Positions 17,879 to 27,183 of a DNA stretch of 64,000 nt are shown piece after piece; position 1 is the stretch's first letter; every line of letters begins with the position of its first letter. This DNA is from Thermincola ferriacetica. Lineage in GTDB: Bacteria > Bacillota > Thermincolia > Thermincolales > Thermincolaceae. The translations under genes and the position numbers were made by a program. The stretch spans positions 33,772 through 97,771 of the forward strand of contig NZ_LGTE01000011.1 of assembly GCF_001263415.1 (NCBI RefSeq). The letters are read 5' to 3'. The notes beneath the pieces were generated by a model. The model worked only from the letters and a program-made list of their open reading frames with translations, was not told where the DNA came from and ran no database searches.

Positions 17879-18328
17879 ATGACTGACCGATTTTTCCTGG
17901 GCGTTGTCGCCGGTTTGGCCGGAGCAGTGGTTATGGTTATTTTAAACTTCCTGCTTAATTTGATACCAGGCGTCCAAATGGAATTGATTTTCGGTATTTC
18001 CAAGTTATTTGTCCCCCAAAACCTGCTCGGTACCCTGGCCGGAGGAACCATTGGCGTTATTGCACACCTGATATGCGGCAGTCTGGTAGGTTTAATTTTC
18101 CTTGTCATCCTGGAAAAAACCGGACTGAGCTACCCTGTCTTAAAAGGTGCTATCCTGGGACTGGGTTGCTGGTTCGTCGTGAATGGCCTTATCGGCAAAT
18201 TTTTGGATCTTGGCATGCAGGATAAATTCATCGACAATATACTCATTATGCTTATTCATATTCCCTATGGTATCATTACAGCATGGATAATCTACCGGTA
18301 TCATCCGAAAACCTTTGCCCGGACGTAA
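17879..18328 (+). CDS. small four-TM membrane protein, unknown function
   Basis: 149 residues from the ATG at 17879, chosen because AAAGGAG precedes it; the frame extends to 17822 without a ribosome site. Four hydrophobic helices: about 5-27, 55-80, 95-115 and 122-142. Motifs are glycine rich (VVAGLAGAVVMVILN, LLGTLAGGTIGVIAHLICGS), as in small YqhR/DUF-type membrane proteins of sporeformers. No charged catalytic residues are obvious. It stands alone, convergent with rng. Function unknown. Confidence 0.7.
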   Translation: MTDRFFLGVVAGLAGAVVMVILNFLLNLIPGVQMELIFGISKLFVPQNLLGTLAGGTIGVIAHLICGSLVGLIFLVILEKTGLSYPVLKGAILGLGCWFVVNGLIGKFLDLGMQDKFIDNILIMLIHIPYGIITAWIIYRYHPKTFART

Positions 18329-18360
18329 CAGAAACTTACCGGAGATGCCTAAAAACAGAC

Positions 18361-20055
18361 CTATTTGTGCAAGTCTACAACCCGCGCTTTACAGTATGTC
18401 CGGTAAACCTTGGTTATCTCCACCGGGACCGTTTCCCCGATTAAAGCACTGGCGCCTTCCACATCCACAATGAAACCGTTAACCCGGCCTATACCGTCGT
18501 ATACGTTGGAAGCATGCGGTTCCTCAATTCTGACCTCCAAAATCTGCCCAGGGCGTACGGGAACACCTATAGCCTCAATTTCTGACTGGGAATAGAGAGC
18601 CCTGATATTTATAACTTCCTGGTGGTAGTGTTCGCATCCCCGGATAAGGATACTTTTCTTCGTTTTGGCTTCCAACTCCCTGAGTTGAGCACCACCGCTG
18701 CCTATCAGCAGAGAAGCTACTGATGGGTGGACCTCAACCAAAATCGCTTCCGCACTGGTATGCTGGGCAAGCTTAAAAATTTCATTCTTCGCCCGAATGC
18801 TTATTGTCTCTTCTGATAAAACTTTACCCCGGCCGTCACAATAAGGGCATGGTTTTAACAAGACGTTCTCCAGTCCTTGCCGGACTTTTTTCCTGGTCAT
18901 CTCAACTAATCCCAATTGTGTCAAGCCAAGTACGTTGGTCTTGGTCTTATCTTTGCGTACTTCCTCTTCCAGTTTCTGTAGTACCATCCGCTGGTGTTCC
19001 TGGTCAGGCATATCAATAAAATCTACGATGATAATGCCTCCGATATTTCTCAACCGAAGCTGGCGGGCTATCTCTACGGCGGCATCAAGGTTGGTTTTCA
19101 ATACCGTATCTGCCAGATTGGTGGACCCCACATATTTGCCCGTATTTACATCTATAGCTGTCAGGGCTTCTGTCTGGTCAATAACAATATATCCTCCACA
19201 CTTAAGCCACACCCTGGGCTTAAGAATTTTTTCAATTTCCTCGTCAACGCCAAACTTTTCAAATAAATTATCCTGTTCGTAAAGGGATACTCTGCTCTTT
19301 AACTGTGGCGTTGTAAGCTCCATTAATTCCAGTACTTTTTCATATTCATAACGGGAATCAATAACCAGGTTATCAATATCTTCTGTGAAAATATCGCGCA
19401 AAATGCGCTGGACCAATTCCAGGTCCTTATGTATCAGGTTAGGGACCGGACCGTGACATGACCGGTTCTGAATCTTTTTCCATAACTTGGTCAATACCGT
19501 GACATCCTGTACCAGTTCTTCTTCGTCCATACCCTCGGCAATGGTCCGGACTATCAACCCCATATTCGCCGGCTTTACTTTTTCCGCCAGGGCTTTTAGC
19601 CTCTCCCGCTCACTTTCATTCTCTATTCGCCGGGAAATTCCTATGTAGTCTACGGTAGGCATTAATACCAGGTATCGGCCCGGTAATGTAATATGAGTAG
19701 TAACCCTGGCCCCCTTAGTGCCAATTGGTTCTTTAGCAATCTGAACCAAAATTTCCTGGCCCTCTTTCAAAACATCGGTTATATTGACATGGTAATTGCT
19801 TTTAGCCTCTTCGTCTGTTGTCGTCCGGGGCGGCACCGCATCTTCCACAAACAGGAAGGCATTTTTTTCCAAGCCAATATCTACAAAAGCGGCCTGCATA
19901 CCGGGCAGCACATTTTCCACCTTTCCCTTATATATATTGCCTACAAGCCGTTGGTTCAGGGATCTTTCTATATATATTTCCACGACTACTTTATCTTCCA
20001 AAACGGCTACCCTGGTTTCCTCTTCCCGTACATTGACCAGTATCTCCTTTAACAA
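18361..20055 (-). CDS. rng: ribonuclease G/E family endoribonuclease
   Basis: 564 residues. The start is the TTG at 20055 (MLKEILVNVREEETRVA), after GAAGGGGGTG; an upstream TTG at 20082 is less likely. S1 domain at the N-terminus (GNIYKGKVENVLPGMQAAFVDIG), then the RNase H-like and DNase I-like catalytic core with IIVDFIDM and the CPYCDGRGK zinc-link. The C-terminus (VPVRPGQILEVRIEEPHAS...) looks like a TRAM-type beta barrel. It acts in rRNA and mRNA processing. In clostridia it commonly follows the two radical-SAM-associated genes, as here. Confidence 0.95.
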   Translation of the reverse strand: MLKEILVNVREEETRVAVLEDKVVVEIYIERSLNQRLVGNIYKGKVENVLPGMQAAFVDIGLEKNAFLFVEDAVPPRTTTDEEAKSNYHVNITDVLKEGQEILVQIAKEPIGTKGARVTTHITLPGRYLVLMPTVDYIGISRRIENESERERLKALAEKVKPANMGLIVRTIAEGMDEEELVQDVTVLTKLWKKIQNRSCHGPVPNLIHKDLELVQRILRDIFTEDIDNLVIDSRYEYEKVLELMELTTPQLKSRVSLYEQDNLFEKFGVDEEIEKILKPRVWLKCGGYIVIDQTEALTAIDVNTGKYVGSTNLADTVLKTNLDAAVEIARQLRLRNIGGIIIVDFIDMPDQEHQRMVLQKLEEEVRKDKTKTNVLGLTQLGLVEMTRKKVRQGLENVLLKPCPYCDGRGKVLSEETISIRAKNEIFKLAQHTSAEAILVEVHPSVASLLIGSGGAQLRELEAKTKKSILIRGCEHYHQEVINIRALYSQSEIEAIGVPVRPGQILEVRIEEPHASNVYDGIGRVNGFIVDVEGASALIGETVPVEITKVYRTYCKARVVDLHK

Positions 20056-20114
20056 ATTATCACCCCCTTCTACGACCAACAAATATCATGGTGAAACGCA
20101 GGCGAAAACTATTT

Positions 20115-20243
20115 ACCACAGAGATTTCCATGCCGCTAACGCGCCACCAACAGAGAATGAAAATGTTTATTCCCAGGGTAGGGCACAGAGAACACGCAGA
20201 AACACTTTTTACAATTCTCCGTGTCCTCTGCGTACTCTGTGGT
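20115..20243. repeat. CACAGAG-type dispersed palindromic repeat
   Basis: Left end ACCACAGAGA (20115-20124), right end ACTCTGTGGT (20234-20243). Inside, GGCACAGAGAACACGCAGAAAC faces CTCCGTGTCCTCTGCGTACTC as an inverted pair. This wording (ACCACAGAG..CTCTGTGGT) recurs between genes in many bacterial genomes as a non-coding palindrome. It fills most of the 199-base gap between rng and the DUF2344 gene. Confidence 0.7.
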
Positions 20244-20254
20244 TTAAATTGCTT

Positions 20255-20920
20255 TCACACACTGAATAACCTGGTTCTGTGCACCCGGGCAAAATCTTTA
20301 TCCAAGGGCAGGCCGAGGGAAATTAGTCCGCTTAAAACATCTTCCGGTCGGACATTACCCTCCGTACCTGTCTGCAAAACCATTTCCAGCATAATATCGT
20401 TCCCCTCCAGCCAACCCCGTAAAGAATATACTCCTTTTCTGATATCTCTCTCCCGCAAGCCTTTCTTGGTCTTTTTTTCCACAACAAGCGCATCTTTTCC
20501 AAGGAAGGATTTAATAGCTTCCTGCAATAACTGATAATGTATAACTGCGTCCGGAATGGCCTGCACACGCACCAGATATTCGGAACGGTTGATAACTGCC
20601 ATCAGAGCGGGTTGTTTGTCATGACAACGGTTCACTGCGTTGACCTTTATGCCGGGAGGCAGCGCCTTTTCCAAACGCTGCTTAACCTCCGCCGCCGGTA
20701 GTTCTTCCTGCAATTCTAAATCTACCAGTTCACAGGCGCTGGTTACCCCGACGGGTAATGCTGAAGCAAAGGCTATCTTCGGATGCGGGTTGAACCCTTC
20801 GGAAAAAGCCACCGGAATCTTCGCCCTGCGCAATGCCCTTTCAAAAGCCTTCATAAAATCCAGGTGGGATATAAACCGCACCTCTTCGCCTTTACAAATC
20901 TCCAACCTATACCGGGCCAC
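20255..20920 (-). CDS. DUF2344 / radical SAM-associated protein (TIGR03936 type)
   Basis: 221 residues from the GTG at 20920 (MARYRLEICKGEEVRFISHLDFM), which GGGGAGGG precedes by about seven bases; the longer frame lies within the upstream gene. Family features: ISHLDFMKAFERALRRAKIPVAFSEGFNPHPKI and ALPVGVTSACELVDLEL. It overlaps the end of the radical SAM gene by 14 bases and in clostridia the two almost always travel together, next to rng and rplU. The biochemical role is not established; a tRNA/rRNA maturation link is inferred only from neighbours. Confidence 0.9.
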   Translation of the reverse strand: MARYRLEICKGEEVRFISHLDFMKAFERALRRAKIPVAFSEGFNPHPKIAFASALPVGVTSACELVDLELQEELPAAEVKQRLEKALPPGIKVNAVNRCHDKQPALMAVINRSEYLVRVQAIPDAVIHYQLLQEAIKSFLGKDALVVEKKTKKGLRERDIRKGVYSLRGWLEGNDIMLEMVLQTGTEGNVRPEDVLSGLISLGLPLDKDFARVHRTRLFSV

Positions 20921-22778
20921 AGGCTTCCCTCCCCTTAATGTCCAAATCGACTCCCAGATTCGGGCAGACCCCACACCCTGTACACCTGTCAAAACGACAA
21001 TCAAGGGTAGTCGCTCCTTTAAGAGCGGCTTCATATTCCTTAGCTAAAAACTTCTTACCGACACCGGCATCGATATGATCCCACGGTAAAACTTCCTCCA
21101 CACCAAATCTACGGCAGGCAAAAGCTTCCGGAGTTAACCTCACATCAGCAAAGGCGGCCATCCATTTATCATAGGAAAACTGCTCATTCCAACTGTCGAA
21201 TTTGCATCCCCTGCGCCAGGCAGCCTCCAGTACCCGGCCCACTTTTCGGTTCCCCCGCGAAAACACTGCTTCCAAAAAACTCAGTTCCGCATCATGCCAG
21301 TTAAATTTAATTTTCCTGTTTTTTAACAAGCCGGCTAAAAACCTTTGCTTTTCTTTTAAAGTATCAATATCATTCTGAGGTTCCCACTGAAAAGGCGTAT
21401 GAGCTTTAGGTACAAAGGAAGAAGCGCTAACGGTAACCTTCAGCCTGCCTGCCTTTGCGCCAAGTTCGCGCTGACCCAAAGCTACGACCTTGCCGGCCAG
21501 CTCGGCAATACCCCGTAGGTCTTCCTCTGTTTCCGTGGGGAGACCAATCATGAAATATAGCTTAACAGCCGTCCACCCTTCTTTGAAAGCGGCACCGGTA
21601 GCAGCCAGTAGGTCTTCTTCAGTCACGCCTTTGTTAATCACATCTCTGAGTCTTTGGGTCCCCGCTTCAGGCGCAAAAGTCAGTGTGGGCCTCCTGACCC
21701 GCTGGACTTCTTTGGCCAATTCTATGGAAAAAGCATCTGCTCTGAGGGACGGCAGGGAAACGTTGACTCCATGTCCACTATAGATATCCAACAATTTCTT
21801 CAGGGTTTCCTCCACACAGGAATAGTCGGCGGTGCTCAGGGAAGATAAAGAAATCTCATCGTACCCCGTATTTGCCACCAGTTCCTCGGCCTGCCGCAGT
21901 AAGGTCTCCGGACTTTTCTCCCGTACCGGGCGATAAATCATACCCGCTTGGCAGAAACGACAGCCCCTGCTACAGCCTCTGAGCACCTCAAGCATGATCC
22001 GGTTGTGCACCACCTCCAGGTACGGCACAATAGGACTGGTAGGGAAATCAGCTTCATCAATATTTCTGACCAGGCGCTTGGTGACTTTCGCCGGAGCATT
22101 GGGGTTATTGGGTCTGATCCCGGCAATGGCAGCATCGTCTTTATAATCCACGTCGTAAAAACGCGGCACATATACTCCCTGCACCTGGGCCAACCGTTCC
22201 AGGAGGCCGGTTCTGGAGAGTTTTTCCTGTTTGGCTGTTTTCACGACATCCAAAACCTCGTAGAATACCTCTTCCCCTTCCCCGATAACAAAAGCATCAA
22301 TAAAGTCAGCCAAAGGCTCAGGATTGTAGGCACAAGGCCCGCCCGCGATTACCAGCGGGTAGGATTCGTCCCTATCCCCGGCCCTTACGGGAATACCGGC
22401 CAGGTCCAGCATATTCAGGATGTTGGTAAAACTCATTTCATACTGCAGGGTAAAGGCCACTATATCAAATTCCTTTACCGGTTTATATGACTCCAGGGCG
22501 AAAAGTGGTATATTTTGCTGCCGGAGCAATTCCTCCATGTCAACCCAGGGGGCAAATACCCTTTCCATCAAGGTGTCCGGGCGTTTATTAACTACATGGT
22601 ACAGTATTCTCAACCCCAGATGCGACATACCTATTTCATAAACGTCGGGAAAAGCGAAAACCACTTTCAGGTCCACCCGATCCCAATCTTTATGTATAGA
22701 ATTCAGCTCTGTCCCCAAATAACGGGCAGGTTTTAGAACTTTCGGCAGTAACCGGTTCCGAATAAAATCACGCATCAT
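20907..22778 (-). CDS. B12-binding-like radical SAM protein (TIGR03960 family)
   Basis: 623 residues; CAGGAGG lies eight bases before the ATG. The N-terminal half resembles a B12-binding Rossmann region (VVFAFPDVYEIGMSHLGLRILY, IAGGPCAYNPEPLADFID). The radical SAM core has CSRGCRFCQAGMIYRP, the CxxxCxxC ligand set for the [4Fe-4S]-SAM cluster. A C-terminal cysteine cluster (CRFDRCTGCGVCPNLGVD) may bind another Fe-S centre. Known as a conserved clostridial family whose substrate is unknown. Translationally coupled to the DUF2344 protein. Confidence 0.92.
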   Translation of the reverse strand: MMRDFIRNRLLPKVLKPARYLGTELNSIHKDWDRVDLKVVFAFPDVYEIGMSHLGLRILYHVVNKRPDTLMERVFAPWVDMEELLRQQNIPLFALESYKPVKEFDIVAFTLQYEMSFTNILNMLDLAGIPVRAGDRDESYPLVIAGGPCAYNPEPLADFIDAFVIGEGEEVFYEVLDVVKTAKQEKLSRTGLLERLAQVQGVYVPRFYDVDYKDDAAIAGIRPNNPNAPAKVTKRLVRNIDEADFPTSPIVPYLEVVHNRIMLEVLRGCSRGCRFCQAGMIYRPVREKSPETLLRQAEELVANTGYDEISLSSLSTADYSCVEETLKKLLDIYSGHGVNVSLPSLRADAFSIELAKEVQRVRRPTLTFAPEAGTQRLRDVINKGVTEEDLLAATGAAFKEGWTAVKLYFMIGLPTETEEDLRGIAELAGKVVALGQRELGAKAGRLKVTVSASSFVPKAHTPFQWEPQNDIDTLKEKQRFLAGLLKNRKIKFNWHDAELSFLEAVFSRGNRKVGRVLEAAWRRGCKFDSWNEQFSYDKWMAAFADVRLTPEAFACRRFGVEEVLPWDHIDAGVGKKFLAKEYEAALKGATTLDCRFDRCTGCGVCPNLGVDLDIKGREACGPV

Positions 22779-22916
22779 AGCAAAGCCTCCTGCATCAAGT
22801 GTTTACCTGGTTATCAGAAGTAATTCCTCAGATTAATATACCCAAATTTGAGCCTAATCAGGCTGGAAGCGCTTTAAAAAGTTTCTACAAAAAGTTATAA
22901 TTTCCTTTTTTCATTT

Positions 22917-23783
22917 CTACAGTTCTCCCAAGGTCATGTTTATTTTTCCCTCCAAAAGTTTACTTATAATCTCGTGCTCTGAAAAGACCCCGGTAATCCG
23001 CTGCCCGCTGTCTACCCTCACGACCAGGTTATATTTCTGGGGTACAAAATGCCGCACCAGTTCCTTTAATTGCACATCTTCCAGAGCAACCACATGCCGG
23101 GCAAGCATTAACCGGCGGACAGGCAGGTCCTGTTGCTTACGGTTTAGGTACCTGATAAAGGCAAACATGATTGAACCTTTGTCCCGAAAGTTTTCAAAGG
23201 CCAAAAAAACTCCTATCACAATCAAATTGATGCCGTTTAACCCAAGAACTAACCTGCCTACACCCAGGAAAACCATGAGCAGGGAAAGAATAAGGGAAAC
23301 CTTCCGGGCACGGTCAGTTGCTCCTGTCAGGCCGAACCTTTCCGTTAAAAGAGCGCGGTAAATCCTGCCGCCGTCTAAAGGATAGGCCGGAAGGAGGTTA
23401 AAAAGGCCTAAGGTGAGATTACACTCGATAAAAAAAGGAACCCACCGTTGGTTCCATATCCCTAACCCCTCCAGCATGTAAAGCAAACCGATAATCAGGA
23501 AGTTTGCTAAAGGCCCGGCTAAAGAAATAAATATTTCCGCGTAAGGATCTCCCTCCAACCCTTGTTCTAGCTTGGCTACTCCCCCATACGGCAGTAGTTC
23601 CACTTCTGTAACCCGGAATTTATAGTTCAAGGCGGTGACCACATGAGCCAGCTCATGTAAGAGGACCACGCCGAAAACAATTAAGCCTTCCCGGTACTTT
23701 CCGGTCAGAATTAGCACTAAAAATAAAACCAGAAAAAAGGTATTTACCTTGACATTAATCCCAAAAACCTTGGCAATTTTCAT
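22917..23783 (-). CDS. spoIVFB: SpoIVFB intramembrane zinc metalloprotease
   Basis: 288 residues. Site-2 protease motifs sit where they do in Bacillus: H43-E44-L-A-H47 and the LPAYPLDGG aspartate at 137. Six hydrophobic segments, then a CBS-like C-terminal region (ARHVVALEDVQLKELVRHF). In sporulation it cleaves pro-sigma-K in the membrane around the forespore and is held by SpoIVFA, which is the next gene upstream (18-base gap). The 138-base gap before the radical SAM gene shows nothing I can name. Confidence 0.95.
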   Translation of the reverse strand: MKIAKVFGINVKVNTFFLVLFLVLILTGKYREGLIVFGVVLLHELAHVVTALNYKFRVTEVELLPYGGVAKLEQGLEGDPYAEIFISLAGPLANFLIIGLLYMLEGLGIWNQRWVPFFIECNLTLGLFNLLPAYPLDGGRIYRALLTERFGLTGATDRARKVSLILSLLMVFLGVGRLVLGLNGINLIVIGVFLAFENFRDKGSIMFAFIRYLNRKQQDLPVRRLMLARHVVALEDVQLKELVRHFVPQKYNLVVRVDSGQRITGVFSEHEIISKLLEGKINMTLGEL

Positions 23784-23800
23784 GTTGACACTTCCTAAGG

Positions 23801-24619
23801 CTAACGGGTTGCCGCTGTAAAGACGCTGAAGGGATCGACGGGTTTACCAAACCGGATTACCTCAAAATGCAAATGATTTTCCTTGTCCTCACCGTCACCG
23901 GCAACTTTGCCGATTACCTGCCCGGCATGAATTTCTTCCCCTTTTTCGACCAGAACTTCGCCTACATTCACGTAATTTGTCATCAACTGCTCATCGTGCC
24001 TGACTAAGATGCACTTTTCCCCCTTGTCGCCCATGTAAATACGTTCTATATTTCCACCCGCGACAGCCTTAATGTCTTGATTGGCCTTTGCCACAATATC
24101 AATACCCCGGTGAAATTCAAAAAACTGCTTACTGTCATCAAAGACCCATCCGTAGGGAACCGTAATTTTCCCTCCTACCGGCAGTTGTGGGCCAATTTGG
24201 TCCGAAATCTTGGTTATAACCGGCTTAGGCTCCTCATTTACCGTGTTTTTACCATTTGGCAAAGTAAAATTAAGATATGGCGAAGCCAGCTCACCTATTT
24301 TATTTATCACAGGAGAAAAATCCATTTCTTTGTTGAGCAGGTATTTCACCCCACTGCCAACCTTTTTGGCCAGGGGAAAATGCAGGCTGTTTAAACCCCA
24401 AACCATTAAAAATATCAATATAGAAACCGTAATCTGCCTGGCCAGACGAAATTTATTATTTCGTTCATTTTTCAGGTAAGGAATCCTTTTCCGCTGGGGA
24501 AACCGGGGCAAATAGTTACGGTAGTTAAGAGCTTGAGGCTCCTCTGAAAAAATTTCTGAATCATGAACAAATCTTATCCGCGGTTTAGGTTTTACCAAGG
24601 CTTCCTGTTTTTCGCTCAT
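23801..24619 (-). CDS. spoIVFA: SpoIVFA-like M23 (LytM) peptidase-domain protein
   Basis: 272 residues from the ATG at 24619, preceded by GGAGGGACGG; the earlier in-frame ATG would overlap that site. One transmembrane helix near 62-80 (ARQITVSILIFLMVWGLN), then an extracytoplasmic LytM domain. Its zinc-ligand positions look intact: H-x3-D in FHRGIDI and H-x-H in NHLHFEV. In Bacillus SpoIVFA anchors and restrains SpoIVFB. The position directly before spoIVFB supports the call, although similarity outside the LytM domain is low. Confidence 0.85.
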   Translation of the reverse strand: MSEKQEALVKPKPRIRFVHDSEIFSEEPQALNYRNYLPRFPQRKRIPYLKNERNNKFRLARQITVSILIFLMVWGLNSLHFPLAKKVGSGVKYLLNKEMDFSPVINKIGELASPYLNFTLPNGKNTVNEEPKPVITKISDQIGPQLPVGGKITVPYGWVFDDSKQFFEFHRGIDIVAKANQDIKAVAGGNIERIYMGDKGEKCILVRHDEQLMTNYVNVGEVLVEKGEEIHAGQVIGKVAGDGEDKENHLHFEVIRFGKPVDPFSVFTAATR

Positions 24620-24719
24620 AGGCCGTCCCTCCATGAAATAGCAACTCTCTGGTAAATTAATTATATTGGAGAACCTGCCTGATTATGACAAGCCTTTTCT
24701 CTTCATGCTACGGACAAAG

Positions 24720-24770
24720 AAAAAAAGGCAGTGCCTTCTCCTCAAACTGAAAGGGAGAGGGCACTGCCCT
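24720..24770 (-). terminator. intrinsic terminator after rodA
   Basis: The minus strand reads GGGCAGTGCCCTCTCC ... GGAGAAGGCACTGCC followed by TTTTTTT. It lies just beyond the rodA stop and ahead of spoIVFA, so the latter needs its own promoter. Confidence 0.85.
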
Positions 24771-24787
24771 TTTGGGCTTGTTTTTCC

Positions 24788-25927
24788 TTAAAACATTATT
24801 TTTTCCCGGCGCAGGTTAACGTTCAGTAATAGCCCTATGGCCGTGAGATTTGTCAGCATGGCGCTGCCACCATAACTGAACAGAGGTAACGGGATACCGG
24901 TTATCGGCATTATACCTGCAGCCATACCAACATTGACCAGCAGGTGAAAGGTAATCATGGATACTATACCTGTAGCAATAAGAGTGCCAAACATATCTTT
25001 GGCATTATACCCTATCAGCACGCCCCGGTAAACCAGTATAAAAAACAATAACAGCAATGAAGCGGCTCCTGCAAAGCCAAGCTCTTCACCCACAACAGAA
25101 AAAATAAAGTCTGTCTGCTGCTCGGGAAGGAAATTTAATTGGTTCTGCGTCCCGTGATACAGGCCCTTGCCAAAAAGTCCTCCGGAGCCCAGCGCCACCT
25201 GAGACTGAATAACATGGTACCCGGCTTCCCTGGGGTCCTGATAAGGGTCAACAAATATGGTCAACCTTTTCAGTTGGTAGGGTTTGAGTGGTTTATCCCA
25301 TCCTAACTGGAGCTGTCCAAATAAGACAATACCAACCAATAATGCCCCAATTAATATCACTATTAGCAAATGAAGCGGACGCGCTCCACCGATGAACAGC
25401 ATCCCAAACAGAATACCGATGAAAACCAGGGCAGTGCCCAGGTCAGGCTGCGCCATAATAAGCAGCATGGGAATCCCTACATGGATAAAACATGGAATAA
25501 GATCCACAAACCGTTCAAGTTTCCCTTGCTTCTTATCAAGATAATTAGCAAAGGTAATGATGATAAACAGTTTGGCAAATTCGCCGGGCTGCAGCAGAAA
25601 AGGACCAATCGGAATCCATAATTTGGCCCCATGGGATTCTTTCCCCATTACGGGCACAAGTAATAACAGCAAAATATTTAATATATAAAGATACCTGGCA
25701 TAATTGCTTAAACTGTTATAGTTGATTCTAAGCACTATCGCAATGGAAATAAAACCAATGATGACCCAGAGAAGCTGTTTCTTCACATAACCGAAGGGGT
25801 CATCACCTTTACCGGCCGTAATGTGTGTGGCGCTGCTTAAAATAACCAGGCCAAAAACGATAATAATTAAAACAGTAATTAAAAGGGTGTAGTCAAAATT
25901 TCTCAACAGTTTTTTTTCCACAAACAT
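24788..25927 (-). CDS. rodA: rod-shape peptidoglycan polymerase RodA (SEDS family)
   Basis: 379 residues from the ATG at 25927 (MFVEKKLLRNFDYTLLIT), with GAGGAG about ten bases upstream; the frame extends to 26008 without family similarity. Ten transmembrane segments and SEDS signatures: LLQPGEFAKLFIIITFANYL, AQPDLGTALVFIGIL, GKGLYHGTQNQLNFLPEQQTDFIFSV and GIPLPLFSYGGSAMLTN. It polymerises glycan chains with the PBP2 transpeptidase (mrdA, 4 kb away in the same block). It follows minE, consistent with minCDE-rodA as one transcript. Confidence 0.95.
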   Translation of the reverse strand: MFVEKKLLRNFDYTLLITVLIIIVFGLVILSSATHITAGKGDDPFGYVKKQLLWVIIGFISIAIVLRINYNSLSNYARYLYILNILLLLLVPVMGKESHGAKLWIPIGPFLLQPGEFAKLFIIITFANYLDKKQGKLERFVDLIPCFIHVGIPMLLIMAQPDLGTALVFIGILFGMLFIGGARPLHLLIVILIGALLVGIVLFGQLQLGWDKPLKPYQLKRLTIFVDPYQDPREAGYHVIQSQVALGSGGLFGKGLYHGTQNQLNFLPEQQTDFIFSVVGEELGFAGAASLLLLFFILVYRGVLIGYNAKDMFGTLIATGIVSMITFHLLVNVGMAAGIMPITGIPLPLFSYGGSAMLTNLTAIGLLLNVNLRREKIMF

Positions 25928-26046
25928 GAATTGGAACGCTCCTCTGTTATTTTGGTAATAGCCTTTCGGCCCTACATTAATTATAACAGAAAAGCCTAAA
26001 TAGTCCACTTATTAAAAAGCCGGCGCCAAAAGGAAAAAATTGGGGG

Positions 26047-26334
26047 TTACCCAATTTTTTCTTCCAGATTGATTCTTTTCATCCCTAAGACGGGAATGTT
26101 TGCATATAAAGCCACACTGTGATCGTCCAAGTTATTGAAGTTTACTTCCAGCGCTTTTTCGTCAATATCCATATATTTGGATATAACCGCTATCAGGTCT
26201 TCCTTCAAATTTTCCAAAAGCTGCGGCGATACACTGGCCCTATCCTGAACCAAAACAAGGCGCAATCTTTCTTTGGCCACATTTTTACTGGCCGTGGACT
26301 CTTTTCCAAATACCCTGTATAAAAAATCCAGCAA
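26047..26334 (-). CDS. minE: cell division topological factor MinE
   Basis: 95 residues. The N-terminal membrane/MinD-binding segment (MLDFLYRVFG, KNVAKERLRLVLVQDR) and the C-terminal dimer domain are both present. MinE drives the pole-to-pole oscillation of MinD. Its presence marks the clostridial type of Min system (Bacillus uses DivIVA/MinJ). It follows minD by 28 bases. Confidence 0.96.
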   Translation of the reverse strand: MLDFLYRVFGKESTASKNVAKERLRLVLVQDRASVSPQLLENLKEDLIAVISKYMDIDEKALEVNFNNLDDHSVALYANIPVLGMKRINLEEKIG

Positions 26335-26362
26335 GACCCTTTCCTCCTCCCCGAATGGGTTT

Positions 26363-27157
26363 TTATCTGAACCGTATCAGGCTCTTTAACTTCTCAACAA
26401 AACCTCCCTCAGCTTCCAGGTTCATAAACGGAACATCCTGGCCCGTTATCCGCTTGGCGATATTACGATATGCCTGTCCTGCTTTGGAATTATTGTCCAA
26501 AACTGCCGGCTCGCCCCTGTTGGTTGATACCACAATCATTTCGTCTTCCGGTACAACCCCAATCAGGTCTATGGCTAAAATATCAATAATATCCTCAATT
26601 CCCATCATGTCGCCTTTCTTAACCATTTTCGGTCTTAACCGGTTGACTATAAGTTTGGGGCTTCTTAAATCTGATGCTTCCAACAAACCGATAATTCTGT
26701 CCGCGTCCCTTACGGCGGAAACCTCCGGGGTAGTGACCACAATAGCCCTTTCCGCACCGGCTATGGCGTTTTTGAAGCCTTGTTCAATACCCGCCGGGCA
26801 GTCAATGACTACATAATCAAATTCTTTTTTCAGTTCAGCGCAAAGTTCCTGCATTTGCTCCGGAGTTACTGCCGTCTTGTCCTTTGTCTGCGCGGCAGGC
26901 AGCAGGTGTAAACCCTCAAATCGTTTGTCTTTGATTAAAGCCTGCTTGAGACGACATTTTCCATGAGTCACATCAACTATGTCGTACACAATTCTGTTTT
27001 CCAGGCCAAGTACTACATCAAGGTTTCTTAACCCAATATCAGTGTCAACCAAAACAACTTTATATCCCAAAGCAGCCAATCCGGTTCCAATATTGGCGCT
27101 GGTAGTTGTTTTTCCAACCCCTCCCTTTCCAGAGGTAATTACCAGAACTTCTCCCAT
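26363..27157 (-). CDS. minD: septum site-determining ATPase MinD
   Basis: 264 residues. Deviant Walker A GKGGVGKTTTSANIG, switch segments DTDIGLRNLDVVLGLENR and VIDCPAGIEQGF, and a C-terminal amphipathic helix (GGFVEKLKSLIRFR) that binds membrane. It recruits MinC to keep FtsZ rings from the poles. It lies between minC (26 bases) and minE. Confidence 0.97.
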   Translation of the reverse strand: MGEVLVITSGKGGVGKTTTSANIGTGLAALGYKVVLVDTDIGLRNLDVVLGLENRIVYDIVDVTHGKCRLKQALIKDKRFEGLHLLPAAQTKDKTAVTPEQMQELCAELKKEFDYVVIDCPAGIEQGFKNAIAGAERAIVVTTPEVSAVRDADRIIGLLEASDLRSPKLIVNRLRPKMVKKGDMMGIEDIIDILAIDLIGVVPEDEMIVVSTNRGEPAVLDNNSKAGQAYRNIAKRITGQDVPFMNLEAEGGFVEKLKSLIRFR

Positions 27158-27183
27158 ACTTTTGTCCTCCTCTTTTCGTGATG

